The notes under the pieces: model-generated
Seen by the model: only the letters and a program-made list of their open reading frames with translations
Databases searched by the model: none
What the model was told of the DNA's origin: nothing
Part shown: piece after piece, positions 1 through 11,012 of the stretch
Layout of the letters: every line of letters begins with the position of its first letter
Numbering within the stretch: the first letter of the stretch is position 1
Made by a program: the position numbers and the translations under genes
NCBI GenBank assembly: GCA_024036415.1
Contig: JAMWET010005000.1
Span: forward strand, 113,501-177,500
Origin: Prochilodus magdalenae
Taxonomy: Eukaryota > Chordata > Actinopteri > Characiformes > Prochilodontidae
Reading direction: 5' to 3'
DNA length: 64,000 nt

Positions 1-1499
1 AGGTGTGTTCGTGTCACTGTTGTGTATGAGGGGTTCGATGTTGATTCAGAGTGCTTCGGCCAGGTTCTGATTACCCATGTCACTAAATTGTCCTGGTCTG
101 GCCAGGAGAGGGACGGTTTACATTCCTTCCTTACAAAATCCACACGCGCGACTCGGACACTTGCGTTGGGCCAGAGGGATCTTGTTTTGGGAATAACTAC
201 AGTGATTTCCGCTCATATAATTATGTGGATAAAGAAGCTGTGTTTAATTTAAACATGTTAAATATCGTCGCTGTCCAAAGAAAAACAAGTATCTCCAAAA
301 CGGCAACTTTACAGGAGACATCACAAACCTCTTTTAATTTTAATGTAAGTCAAAGGAACCAGACGTCTTTCCAAGCACGTCTGGGCCATTTCTGATGGTC
401 CGTTCATCATACAATTCTCACACAGTGTAAACAGCAGCTGCTGTTTTCAAATGATGCGTAAAAGTCAAAATGGACATACATGTTTTTCATTGGACAGCGA
501 CGATATGATTGTATTTTGTGAGCTCATCATTTACAATTTGTGTTCCTGTGAAAATGAGTCCTGGCTGAGCACCAGTGTTGCATTTCTTGGGCTGATGCCA
601 TAACTGATCATTAGCACCTTGTTTTGATACCAGTATAAAAAATGATGGATTTATTGTGCAAGTTGTTCACGTAGTAAATTAGACACGACTGTCTCTACCA
701 ACGTTCCGTTTCATTTTCAAAGCTCTGTAAAGGTGGGATTCATAGGCCAGAGAGACCCGTGGAGAGAATGTGTATCAGGTGTTCTGCTTACTGGTGTCTC
801 GTGATCTGCTGTACATGCGTCTAGTGCTTCCCTCTATTCCTACCTCCTGGTGTTGTATCTCTAGGATGGAGCTGTACAGGAGCTAACGACTGCTCAAAAC
901 GGCCGACTGGTTTTCTCCTGAGAGACGTGCGGTCTGAAATGCTTCAGTGTTGGTGGGGAATGCTGCTACTGTATGTGAAGTGTATAACTCCTCCTGTGTG
1001 TGCAGTAAGAAGGTCATCATGGAGGCAGGGACAGTTAATTACACTAACATAAGAGCCATAACTAACTAATTTAGTTATTTAGCTTTTTAACCGTCTTTAG
1101 CAAACTGACTGACGTCATAGACACAGCTGTTGCTGCTGCTCCTGTTTCCATGCTAATGCTAATGCTGCATATTCTTTATGTACATCAGTGGAATGGCGAC
1201 TTCCCAAATGACTGGTTAGATTAGTCCTAGAGTAGAGAGAAAGAACGTCGTCACAGCAGACGTTTTCACTCTGAGTCTGAGTTGGTGCTTCAGTGCACAT
1301 GCACCAATAAAAAGGTGGAGAATTCTGGATTGTAACTGATGATGATTCCAGACTGTCAGAGAGGCGATAATAACTGGAATAAATAAATATATTTGTAGTA
1401 AAGTAATAAAGCGGCAGCTGAAACTGCATCATTTCCAAAAAGGCAGGTGGGCATGGGGTGATCATGGTCACGGGTTCTTGCCTGGTTCTGTATGGTGCA
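1..1499. other. No gene seen (left edge)
   Basis: I see no supportable coding exon, RNA gene or recognisable transposon here. Open frames are short, lack splice context and do not resemble a known family. Confidence 0.5.
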
Positions 1500-1870
1500 T
1501 TTCTGCCTGAGATGAATATGGATCATTTATCCATTCTGCTCCGTCGTCTAAAATTCCAGAGACCGGCCTTCGTCCCGATCTGTCACAACCTTTACACAGA
1601 CTTAACGACAGACTTAACGACAGACTAATCACACATTTATTATTCCACCCTGCAAACATCATGCGCATCTTGTGCTGTCCTGTATCTGGTGTTGACCCGA
1701 GGAGGATGGGTTGCCCTTTTGAGTCTTGGTTTGAGAGTCTCGGTTCCTCTTGAGGCTTCTTCCTTCCTAACTGAGGGAGGTTCTCCTTGCCACGGTCACC
1801 CTCAGGTCGCTCACTGGGGGCTCTTTGTAAAGCTGCTTTGTGATACATCTGTTATAAAAAGCGCTATATA
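1500..1870 (+). repeat. LINE 3'-UTR-like relic, interrupted by a Tc1 copy
   Basis: The stretch ends in the wording typical of fish LINE 3' ends: a GTAAAGCTGCTTTGTGA-type segment followed by an AAAAGCGCTATATA motif. The expected tail of TTGAC units does not follow directly. It resumes at 3346-3375, on the far side of a Tc1 element. The assignment rests on recognising the tail motif; no reverse transcriptase is present in this piece. Confidence 0.5.
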
Positions 1871-3343
1871 CAGGTGCTGGTCATAAAACTTGAATATCAT
1901 GAAAAAGTAGATTTATTTTAGTAATTACATTCAAAAAGTGAAACCTGTATATCTAGATATTATATTCATTCATTACACACAGATTTATATACTTTAGGTA
2001 ATTATTTATTTTAATATTGATTATTATAACTGACAACTAATAAAACCCCAGATTCAGTATCTCAGTAAATTAGAATATTGTGAAAAGGGTCAATATTGAA
2101 GACACCTGGTACCTCACTCTAATCTGCTAATTAACTCAGAACACCGGCACAGTTCTTTAAAGGGTCTCTCAGTCTGGTTCTGTAGGCTACACAGCCATGG
2201 GGAGGACCGCTGACTGGACAGCTGTCCAAAAGATGACCACTGACACCTTGCACAAGGAGGGCAAGACACAGAAGGTCATCAGTAAAGAGGCTGGCTGTTC
2301 ACAGAGCTCTGTGTCCCAGCATAGTAATAGAGAGGCGGAGGGAGGAAACGGTGTGGTAGAGAAAAGTGTACAAGCACTAGGGATAACCGCACCCTGGAGA
2401 GGAGTGTGGAACCAAACCCATTCAAAACTGTGGGGGAGATTCACAAAGAGTGGACTGCAGCTGGAGCCAGTGCTTCCAGAACCACCACGCACAGACGTAT
2501 GCAGGACACGGGTCTCGGCTGTCGCGTTCCTCGTGTCCAGCCAAGAGACGGCGTCAGAAGCGTCTCGCCTGGGCTAAAGACGAACGGACCGGACTGGTGC
2601 TGAGCGGTCCAGAGTTCTGTTCTCTGGTGAAGGTAAATTCTGCGTTTCCTTTGGAAATCCAGGTCCCAGAGTCTGGAGGTAGAGAGGCGAGGCACAGAAC
2701 GCACGCTGCTGGAGGTCCAGTGTAAAAGTTCCACAGTCAGTGTTGGTTCGGGGTGCTGTGTCATCTGCTGGGGTTGGTCCGCTGTGTTTTCTGAGGTCCA
2801 AGGTCAACGCAGCCGTCTACCAGGAAGTCTTGGAGCACCTCATGCTTCCTGCTGCTGACCAACTTTATGGAGAGGACCTGCACACAGTGCCAGAGCTACC
2901 AGTACCTGGTTTAAGGACCATTGTGTCCCTGTTCTTAACTGGCCAGGAAACTCGCCTGACCCAACAATGCAGAAGAGCTGAAGGCCACTATCAGAGCAGG
3001 ATCTCCTAACACCTGAGCAGCGCCGCAGTTCTGCAGTAGTCCAGGCAAAAGGAGCCCCGGCTAAGTACTGAGTGTGTACATGCTCATACTGTTCAGCTGG
3101 CCAACATTTCTAAACATGCTTTTCTGTATTGGTCTTCAGTGAAATTCTAATTTTCTGAGATACTGAATTTGGAGTTTTCATTAGTTGTCAGTTAATATCA
3201 TCAATATTAAAAAGAAATAAACACCTGAACTATATCAGTCTGTGTGGAATGAATGAATATAATATACAGGTTTGACTTTTTGAATGGACTTACTGAAATA
3301 AATCTACTTCTTCATGATATTCTAATTTTATGAACAGCACCTG
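1871..3343 (+). mobile_element. Tc1/mariner-like element with terminal inverted repeats
   Basis: Both ends carry matching inverted repeats. The left end reads CAGGTGCTGGTCATAAAA and the right end is its near-perfect complement ending GCACCTG. A TA dinucleotide flanks each side (1869-1870 and 3344-3345), the target duplication expected for this superfamily. The element is about 1.47 kb. Its sub-terminal AT-rich regions are also inverted copies of each other. It lies inside the tail of an older LINE 3' end, so it is the younger insertion. Confidence 0.85.
2197..3070 (+). pseudogene. Tc1-like transposase pseudogene
   Basis: The frame opens at an ATG with a helix-turn-helix-like N-terminus (MGRTADWTAVQKMTTDTLHK, then a stretch with KEAGCSQSSVS). 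It continues in other frames with pieces typical of the Tc1 catalytic domain near 2740-2870. Several frameshifts and internal deletions separate the pieces, including loss of sequence between about 2880 and 2960 where part of the DDE domain should lie. The product would be non-functional, and the element could move only with transposase supplied in trans. Confidence 0.75.
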
Positions 3344-3375
3344 TATGTAAATGTTGACTTGACTTGACCTACTAG

Positions 3376-4399
3376 CTGGGCTATACCCTGAAGGACTCGG
3401 GGGCGTAGGACGATCCCTCTGTGATTTGTCATGGTAGGTTGTTTTTGCTTGGCCACTCTGGTTTGGAGTGGACAGCTTGGCCTTCATTGGCTCGACAGAC
3501 GTGGGATGAGAGGTGTAGGGGTTCATGCTATTGGTAAAAAGGCAGGGATGCATCGATCCGACTTTACCAGTTATAAAACTTGTACTGATATATAAACTTT
3601 GAATTTTGAGGAGATGAGAGATTCCTTATGAACCCAGATAATTATTGGTAAAGAGTTCCAGAGGGAAGTCTCATGTTTCACTCTACGGTGAAGGCGTCGA
3701 CTGTGTCATCCTCAGAACTACGTAATGCCTGTAGGACATCAGCGGGCTGGAATGAACTCGTGCTTGAGGAGCAGTTTAACTGGTCTGTCCAGGTGTAGTA
3801 CGGGGGTGGGGTGTGTCTCTCACCCCCCCTGCTCTGTACTTTCCCAGGTCTTCTTTAGATTCTGAACCAATCAGCCCGCCCCCATTCCTAACAGGTTTAC
3901 AGGAAGATGACTTGGTGTGTATTTAAGTTCTTGAAAGATGTTCTAGATTTACACTGAGGTTCTTTATCTGCTGCCGTTTTATTAGGTACATCACAAAGTG
4001 GAGATGTTTGAGAGTACCAGTTTCAGCTCCTGTTGAATGCCTGTGAGGAGGCTCTGGCTGTCTAGGAATATAGTACAGAGGTGTTCCCTCCCAGGGGTCA
4101 GCTGCGCTGGAGCAGGTACTGGAGCTTCACCACTGCTGACACATGTCTGCCCCCTGATTGACCTTACCTTCAGTGTAACTAATGTGGGCCACCAGAACAG
4201 GGTTCTGCCCTGCAGTTCTCCGGTTCTACCTCGCCGGTGATGGCAATAGCTAGTTCAGTGCAGTGAGAGGTAGTTAGGGTTACGCTGTACACATGATCTG
4301 TACTGTAGTATCAGGTCTGATTTGTATAGGCTGTTAGAATTAGAGCAGATCTAGACGTTTTAGGACCCAGAATTCAGAGGAAAGCTTTTGTGTGGTTCA
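3376..4399. other. No gene seen; unassigned sequence
   Basis: Apart from the short TTGAC tail that belongs to the interrupted LINE end, nothing in this kilobase is recognisable. There are short open frames on both strands without splice context. Confidence 0.4.
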
Positions 4400-4400
4400 G

Positions 4401-4660
4401 TCGTGGGCTGGAGGTGGGGCAGTCATGATCCGGAGGTCAGGGAACCAGCCTTCTGACCGGAAGGTTGCTGCTTTGATTCCCAGAAGTGACAGGACGCGAC
4501 TGACGTGCCGTTGAGCAAGGCACTTAACGCCCAGCTGCTCCCAGAGTGCCAGGGATGGGGCTGCCCCCTGCCCCCTGGTGAGTGGGCGTGTATACGTGGC
4601 GTGTGTATGTGGGTGTTTGACTTCACTGGATGGGTTAAAGGCAGAAGACAAACTCCTGTG
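4401..4660 (+). mobile_element. tRNA-derived SINE-like element
   Basis: The segment has a B-box-like GGTTGCTGCTTTGATTCC preceded by GGTCAGGGAACCAGCC. It runs through a body with a GAGCAAGGCACTTAACGC motif and ends with a CACTGGATGGGTTAAAGGCA motif. This order is familiar from dispersed tRNA-derived repeats of fishes. No intact cloverleaf is present, so it is not called a tRNA gene. Confidence 0.6.
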
Positions 4661-4750
4661 GCCTGTGGCTCTGAGTCCCTGTACTTCATCATGGCTGTGA
4701 ATTCCCCTTCAGTCAGAATACATTCCTCTGGGCTACACACCACCTTGCCC

Positions 4751-4938
<188 letters not shown>

Positions 4939-4955
4939 CCACTTTTCATCCTGGT

Positions 4956-4966
4956 GAAAGTGAAAG
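4956..4966 (+). promoter_or_regulatory. ISRE-like motif upstream of gene 1
   Basis: The bases GAAAGTGAAAG match the GAAANNGAAA core of interferon-stimulated response elements and lie 85 bp before the ATG. Family members are commonly interferon- or virus-induced. Binding by IRF/ISGF3 here is inference. Confidence 0.5.
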
Positions 4967-5050
4967 AGACGTTTACCCCAGTGATTCTGTGGGAGGGAGC
5001 GAGACGCTCACCTGCTGGAGCTGCTCTTCAGGTCTTTGAGTTTCTGAGAA

Positions 5051-8000
5051 ATGGCCGAGGCCAGGGTTTCGGTAAATCAGTTCGGATGTCCAGTGTGTCT
5101 GGAGCTCCTGAAGGACCCGGTGACCATTCCATGTGGACACAGCTTCTGTAAGGAGTGCGTTAACAGGTGCTGGGATCAGGAGAATGGGACGGGGGTTTAC
5201 AGCTGCCCTCAGTGCAGACGGACCTTCACTCCCAGACCTGTACTGGGTAAGAACACCATGCTGGCTGAGGTGGTGGAGAAGCTGAAGGTGTCGGAGCTCC
5301 ACACTGCTTCGTTTGCTCAAGAACGAGCTGAGAAACAGGTAGGACCTCAGGTGTTCTGCTACAGGTACTCTTAAAGATGAGTCGGGGTTATCCTGAGGAC
5401 CATCACGGTTCAGAACTCTCATGTGAGAGTTAGTTAGACTAACACATCTGAGCCAGGTACAGGCATGCTGTGGTTTATATTACACTGGCCTACAGTAAGT
5501 TACAGCAGGGGACTGTCCTCCTTTGGCAGGAGCAGCTGGTGGAGCTTCAGAGGAAATACCAGCAGGAAATCCGGGAGAGAGAGAAAGGGCTTGAGGAGCT
5601 GAGGAGCACTGTGGAGGCTCACAAGGTGAGTTTAGCGGAGCGCAGAACAGGAGGAGCTGCGTCCTATAAGATCTGATCAGCTTCTTCATCTGTACACTGG
5701 ACTTCGGTATGAGTTAGACTGATCTTGGTGAACGAGCTGCCTCTGCTGACTCTACTCCTGCCTCGGTGTCCTCTAACAGCGCTCAGCACACTCAGCAGTG
5801 CAGGACACGGAGAGGATCTTCACTGAGCTGATCTGCTACTTTGAGAGGAAGCGCTCGGAGCTATCAGATCTGATCAGAGCTCAGGAGGAGGCTGCCGTGA
5901 GAGGAGCTGAAGGAGTCCTGAAGAGACTGGAGCAGGAGATCGCTGAGCTGAGGAGGAGGAACACTGAGCTGGAGCAGCTTTCACTCACTGAGGACCATCT
6001 CCACTTCCTCCAGGTAACAGCAGCGTCAGTTCCACTACCACACGCCTCCACCTGAAGGAGGAGAGAGTGTGTGGGTGTGTTGGGTTAGGAGCGTGTGGGT
6101 GTGGGTTCCTCCAGAGTGTGGAGTCTTACTGAGGTTCTATGATCTCTCTCTGCTCTGTGTTCGTCTCTCTGTGTCTCTGTGTAGAGCGTCCCGTCTCTCT
6201 CGGCTCCTCCTGGATCTCCGGTCTTTCCCACCGTCACTGCCCGTCCTGGACACTGTTTTGAGGAGGTGGTGAAGTCTGTGTCTCAGCTGAGGGACAAGGT
6301 GGAGGAGGTCTGTGGGGAGGAGATCAGGAGCGCGTCCCTTCATGGTAAAGGACTGGAACATCATAACAGACGTACGGTAACCCTTTCTATGAACCAGGTA
6401 CCTGTAATGCATTATACCTGCATTCATAAAGATCTATAAAGCATTCATAATGTCTTATAATGCTTGACATAAGCCTTCGTAACTACATAAACGTTCATAA
6501 CCACAAACATTAACTGGCATTATAAGGCTTCATAGCCCAGAGAGAGAGGCGTTAATGTGTGGAGAGGTTTCCTGTTCCTAATGTTATTACTGAGATCACT
6601 TGGTCTGTAATGAAGGCTTATAAGTGTTCATTAGACGTTGAGATCATTTTCGTTTTGAGGATACTGAACATTAGAGAGTGACCTCACTGTGTATGCTAAT
6701 AAAGCATTATGCAGATGAGCACAGCAGCGGTTATTAAGCTTTATGATACCAGTTTTACTGATAATATTAATAATAGTTTATTAAAATAATAGATTATAAT
6801 ACATTATAATGCATTATGACACTATGTGCTATGAAGTCCTATACTGTGGTTATACCAGTTTGTGTGTGGGATCATGAATATTTGTGCACAGTTATAGAGG
6901 GTTATGTCTAGTATTATTAATCTATAAAGTCTTTATAATGCTTTATAAGGCTTTTAGAGATGTATGATGCGTTATAGATGCCTGATTGATAGGAAGTGAT
7001 ACTGATTTAGCTCCAAACCAGACACCTTTAATGGTCAGGGATTCATTTCCATCGTTCCCGGTTATAACTGTATGATTATTATGACTCGGGGAGGTAATGG
7101 CGAGGCTTGGTGGTCTCTGATAAGTTTAAAGTTTGGGAAGAGAGAGGAGGTTCCAGTTCTGTCTCCTGTGTTCTTCACTTCCCTATTTGTGCTTGCCTCT
7201 GTGTTCTGATTGGCCAGTTGGCCCAGGATGTAACAGATGAAATGGCGTTCTGGCAGGTAAAGGGAAGTATCGGTGCTCTTTATCTGAAAGCCACATACAG
7301 AGAGCGATAGGTGTTTCCCATTGAGACGTAGATGTGAGTGAGAGTTTCTCCGCAGGGCTCACTGTAAACCTTTCTCTGTTTCAGCAGCGAGTACGATCCC
7401 GCTCATTCTTCCTGAACCCCAGAGCAGAGAGGACTTTCTACACCGTAAGTCTGACTCGCATATTATACACGCCCTAGCATCACGCTCAGTCCCGGACACG
7501 TTCCTCCTTGGTGGGGGTGGTGGGTGAAAGGCTGAGGAGCTGCAGGGTGGTGATCAGTGAGCTGAGCTGGTGTGTTTTATCTCCCTCAGATTCCCGTCAG
7601 CTCACGCTGGATCCCAACACGGTGAATAAGCACCTCCGCTTGTCTGAGGGGAACAGAGTGGCGACCTGGAGCGCCACGCCCCAGCCGTACCCTGACCATC
7701 CGGACCGATTTGAAAGCTGTTCCCAGGTTCTGTGTAGAGAGAGCGTGAGCGGGCGCTGTTACTGGGAGGTGGAGTTGGGTGGGAGAGGCGGGGTTTATAT
7801 AGCGGTGTCATATAAACACATCAGCAGGAAGAGATACCGGACCGAGTGTGTGTATGGATGTAATGACCAGTCCTGGAGTCTGGTCTGCTCTCCCTCCAGA
7901 TACTCGCTCTGGCACAGTAAGAGGGAGACGGTAATCCCTGGGGTTCCCACATCCTGTAGAGTGGGGGTGTATGTGGACTACAGGGCGGGGACTCTGGCCT

Positions 8001-8125
8001 TCTACAGCGTCTCGGATAGAATGACCCTCCTCCATACGGTCCACACCACCTTCACCCACACCATCTACCCTGGGTTCACCGTAGGGTCAGGATCATCAGT
8101 TAAACTGTGCAGCTCAGATCAGTAG
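5051..8125 (+). CDS. finTRIM-like E3 ligase, gene 1, lacking B-boxes
   Basis: Six coding exons are 5051-5338, 5530-5625, 5780-6013, 6185-6344, 7385-7444 and 7590-8125, predicting 457 residues. The ATG has a good context (GAAATGG). The RING finger (C13, C16, C28, H30, C33, C36, C52, C55) fits C3HC4 and should bind an E2 enzyme. Residues 97-206 form a charged coiled coil for dimerisation, and residues 280-457 form PRY-SPRY with LDPNT and a YWEVE motif. Exon 1 is 288 bp against 573 bp in genes 2, 4 and 5. The missing 285 bp (95 codons) are exactly the B-box 1/2 region, and the frame is kept up to the conserved end of the exon. Exon 5 encodes a divergent linker (PLILPEPQSRED) and starts at a CAGCAG double acceptor, so its start may be 7385 or 7388. 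The family is known as innate-immune ubiquitin ligases. The specific target is unknown. Confidence 0.88.
6377..7002. mobile_element. Putative MITE in intron 4 of gene 1
   Basis: Intron 4 of gene 1 is longer than that of its relatives and contains an AT-rich block. Its ends are imperfect inverted repeats: GTAACCCTTTCTATGAA on the left and a complementary AGGAAGTGATAC-type end on the right. Its interior is full of CATTATAA/TTATAATG words that pair across the middle. No coding sequence is present. The class of the parent transposon is not clear. Confidence 0.4.
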
Positions 8126-10019
8126 ATGGATGGCGGTGCCATTAGAGTTCCTTCAGAAGTTACATATCCACATTCACGTACTGTTGATGTAAACTGATGA
8201 TGTATGGATGAAGTGTCCTTTACCCCAATCTGTATATCAGATAAATTACTCAAAACCTTATTTAATTACCTGCTAAACTGTGAAATTGAGCTTTAACTTC
8301 AAATGCAATCATTAAAATATTCAAAAAAAACATTTTTTGTTTTTGCATTTTTGTTTGAATCCATGTAGCATCATGTAACATTGTTAGCTATATTATTATT
8401 TTAATTTAAAGCACAATGATTTAAATTAAAATTAAAATGACTAAGTAACCAGCTTGTTCTTTAATTGATATCCATTAACCAGATTATAAATAAAGCGTGA
8501 ATGGTAAGTCTGGTCACAAGGTACATTGGAAATAGCTGACACTGGAGGTTAGCCATGAGCTAATAGTAGGAGGTTCTCTGGTACGAACTGGGCCTGGATG
8601 AAATCTGGCACAGGGCCCAGTTCTTGTTTAGGACCCAGTGCTTCAAGGTCATGAGGTAAGACTGCCCAGGCCTAGTCATGGATGTGGCGCACCGCAGACC
8701 CCATTGGGTTAAGAGGACCGTCAGAGTCCGACTCCTCAGAGCTCTGGTCTCTATCCGATCAGCTCTGGTTAGTCCCGTTTCCCTGAACTTCCCTGGATAA
8801 CGATTCAAACTCTGTCCTAAAATAACCCTCCCGAATCCTAACGGTGCCTGGTCAAGCAATATTCCATCACCACGCAGGTTCAGTGGCCCAGGAGTGAAGA
8901 CGTGATGATGGAAAGGAAGAACAGCAAACTGAAGAAGGTGCAGCGTTTCAGAGGGTGGAGGCAACAACAACGCCACCCTTAATAAACAGCATGAGCCTAG
9001 GAACCAACAGGAGACCAGTATCTGAGGCCCTGGGGCGATGGGCTATGAGGATGAGAGAGATCAGAGAGATAAGGAGGACCGCACACCGATGTGAGGGGTG
9101 TGAACTCCCGAACTGAGAGCTTTCATTTCTCTTTGTACAACTTTCCCATTCCCGCCGGTGGAGACGCATCCGCACGCACGTCCTCACCCCAGTCCCGCCA
9201 CACTTCCCTCCTACTGAGAATACCCTGACAGTTATCGGATACCTCACCCCACCAGAACAATGGAGAAGCTGGACCTACACCCAAACATCAGCCCAACTTC
9301 TCCTCCACCGTCAGTGACTGCCCACCCAGCAGCCCACCTCCTCACCAATCAAGGAGTTAGCTGGCACGCTGAAGCTCAGCCTGCTAATGACTCGTCCACG
9401 ATGTCAGTGAAAGAGAGAAGCTCCTAAATGTTCACCATCAGGAGGAGCTCCACCCACCACACAAGACCCCATCCTAAGGAAACCTGGCAGACTGATTATC
9501 AGGCCCGAGCTGCTACAGTGCTGAAGTCGGCAGTCTGGGTTCTGAAGCCTGTGTGCCAGGTATCACTCCCACCTGTGTGCTGATCAGATAATGGGAACGT
9601 GCACCCCCGCAGGATGTGGAGTCTGATTCGACGTCTTTGGAGCAAAGTGCTCAGGTTATGGAGTTGGTTCCACTACACACTGGATCTCTTACAGACCAGT
9701 CCACCTTCATTATACACCTTTCATTATGCTACGCCTCGTGTGCCAGCAGGTGAGGTGGAGGTGTAGCTGTGCTATTTGATGATGTAGTTATCGTGGTGAT
9801 CTTCCTCCACTCTTGTTCATACATGCTTCCACTTGGTAAAATCTTACATGACTTTGGAATGTCAGGTATGCGGATTTATTTGGCTCCCTGTCCAAACAAC
9901 TGTGGCCCCCTTCACTCGCTGAGTGCATCATGGGAACTTGAAGCTGAATCACTATTAAACACTTTAATAAATAAAATCAGGATAACCAGCCTGTTCTGTC
10001 TCCACACGTTCCCCCTCCT
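8126..10019. other. Gene 1 3' flank and intergenic DNA, no gene seen
   Basis: The likely 3' UTR of gene 1 is AT-rich and has an AATAAA at 8489-8494. From about 8540 to 9970 the sequence is less AT-rich and has open frames of about 100-140 codons on the minus strand, none resembling a known protein. It may be decayed mobile-element DNA but I cannot assign it. Confidence 0.4.
8489..8494 (+). terminator. Candidate poly(A) signal of gene 1
   Basis: AATAAA lies about 365 bp after the stop codon of gene 1, in AT-rich sequence. It is the first canonical hexamer that I noticed downstream. Confidence 0.4.
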
Positions 10020-10540
10020 CCACTCATGGAGCTGTAGAGGTTCCTGATGGAGTCCTGTGATAATCCATCCCATGCAGCTTGAACATCCTCACACAGTTCC
10101 TGCAGGTGGTGCGGTAGGGGTGGAGGTGGAGGGACACCAGGCCTTCTGGACGTTTGACGACACACCATCCATCTTGGTGCTGACCACGGTGCCTCCACAC
10201 ACGGATTCGTTGGGCGTCTCCACCAAGACTAAAGCGGGACTCGTCACTGAAGATGACCCGCTGCCATTCTGAGTCCCTCCATGACAGTCTGGTACGACAC
10301 CACTGCAGTCTTTGGTGACGGTGACGTGGTGTTAAGGACAGTCGTGGTAACGGTCTGTGTGCATGTAGTCCTGCGTGGTGCAGCCGTCTGCCGATGGTGC
10401 TGCACTAACAGGAGGACTCATGGAGGACACCACTGCTCGCTGGAGGTCTGTAGTGGTGGTGTTGGGTCAGTCAGGTACAGAGATAAGACCCGTCCCTGCT
10501 AACCTCACATGCTTATTAGCTCACTTCATGACCCGTGTCG
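10020..10540 (-). mobile_element. Tc1/mariner-like relic, minus strand
   Basis: The reverse complement of this block matches the transposase-bearing body of the element at 14844-15622 over several hundred bases. It includes the C-terminal transposase part ([18 protein letters not shown] type), whose antisense gives the frame at 9977-10198. The terminal inverted repeats are not recognisable, so it is a truncated copy. Confidence 0.75.
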
Positions 10541-11012
10541 GACGTGGGTAGGTGTGAGACTCTCAGCACAAGGTCCAGGCAGGTAGACAGGTTCAGGAGC
10601 AGATGCCTCATCTCTGATGGGTGGTACATGGGTCCCTGTCTGATCCTGACCCTTCCTGAACTCTACTGACTGACTCTCCTGTGAGCTGGACTCTCACATG
10701 GACAGTTAGTCCTGGTCACGTATGATGCAGGTCTTTCCTGTGACCTGTGCACTGGATTGAGAAACACGTCCTGGAACTGCACACCTGTACGACACGTTTG
10801 GCAACAAATACCTGAACACATTCCTTGGCTCTCGGCTGCCACATACCAGCTTAACAGTCCCTTACGCTCTCTCACGTTCTCTCTCCTCCCACTCTCCGTT
10901 CAGGAGAAGTGAATCTGATCTCTGAGAAACACAGGCAGAACCAGGACGTTCACTCTGTCAGAGCGGCTGTTCAGGTCTTTGTTAGGGTTCACTCCTGTAG
11001 AGTTTCTGAGAA
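10541..11012 (+). promoter_or_regulatory. Upstream region of gene 2, degraded ISRE-like site
   Basis: A short pyrimidine-rich tract (about 10866-10900) is followed by GAGAAGTGAA at 10904-10913. It sits in the same place relative to the ATG as the ISRE-like motifs of the other paralogs but no longer fits GAAANNGAAA. The sequence between this site and the ATG aligns with that of genes 3-5. Confidence 0.3.
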
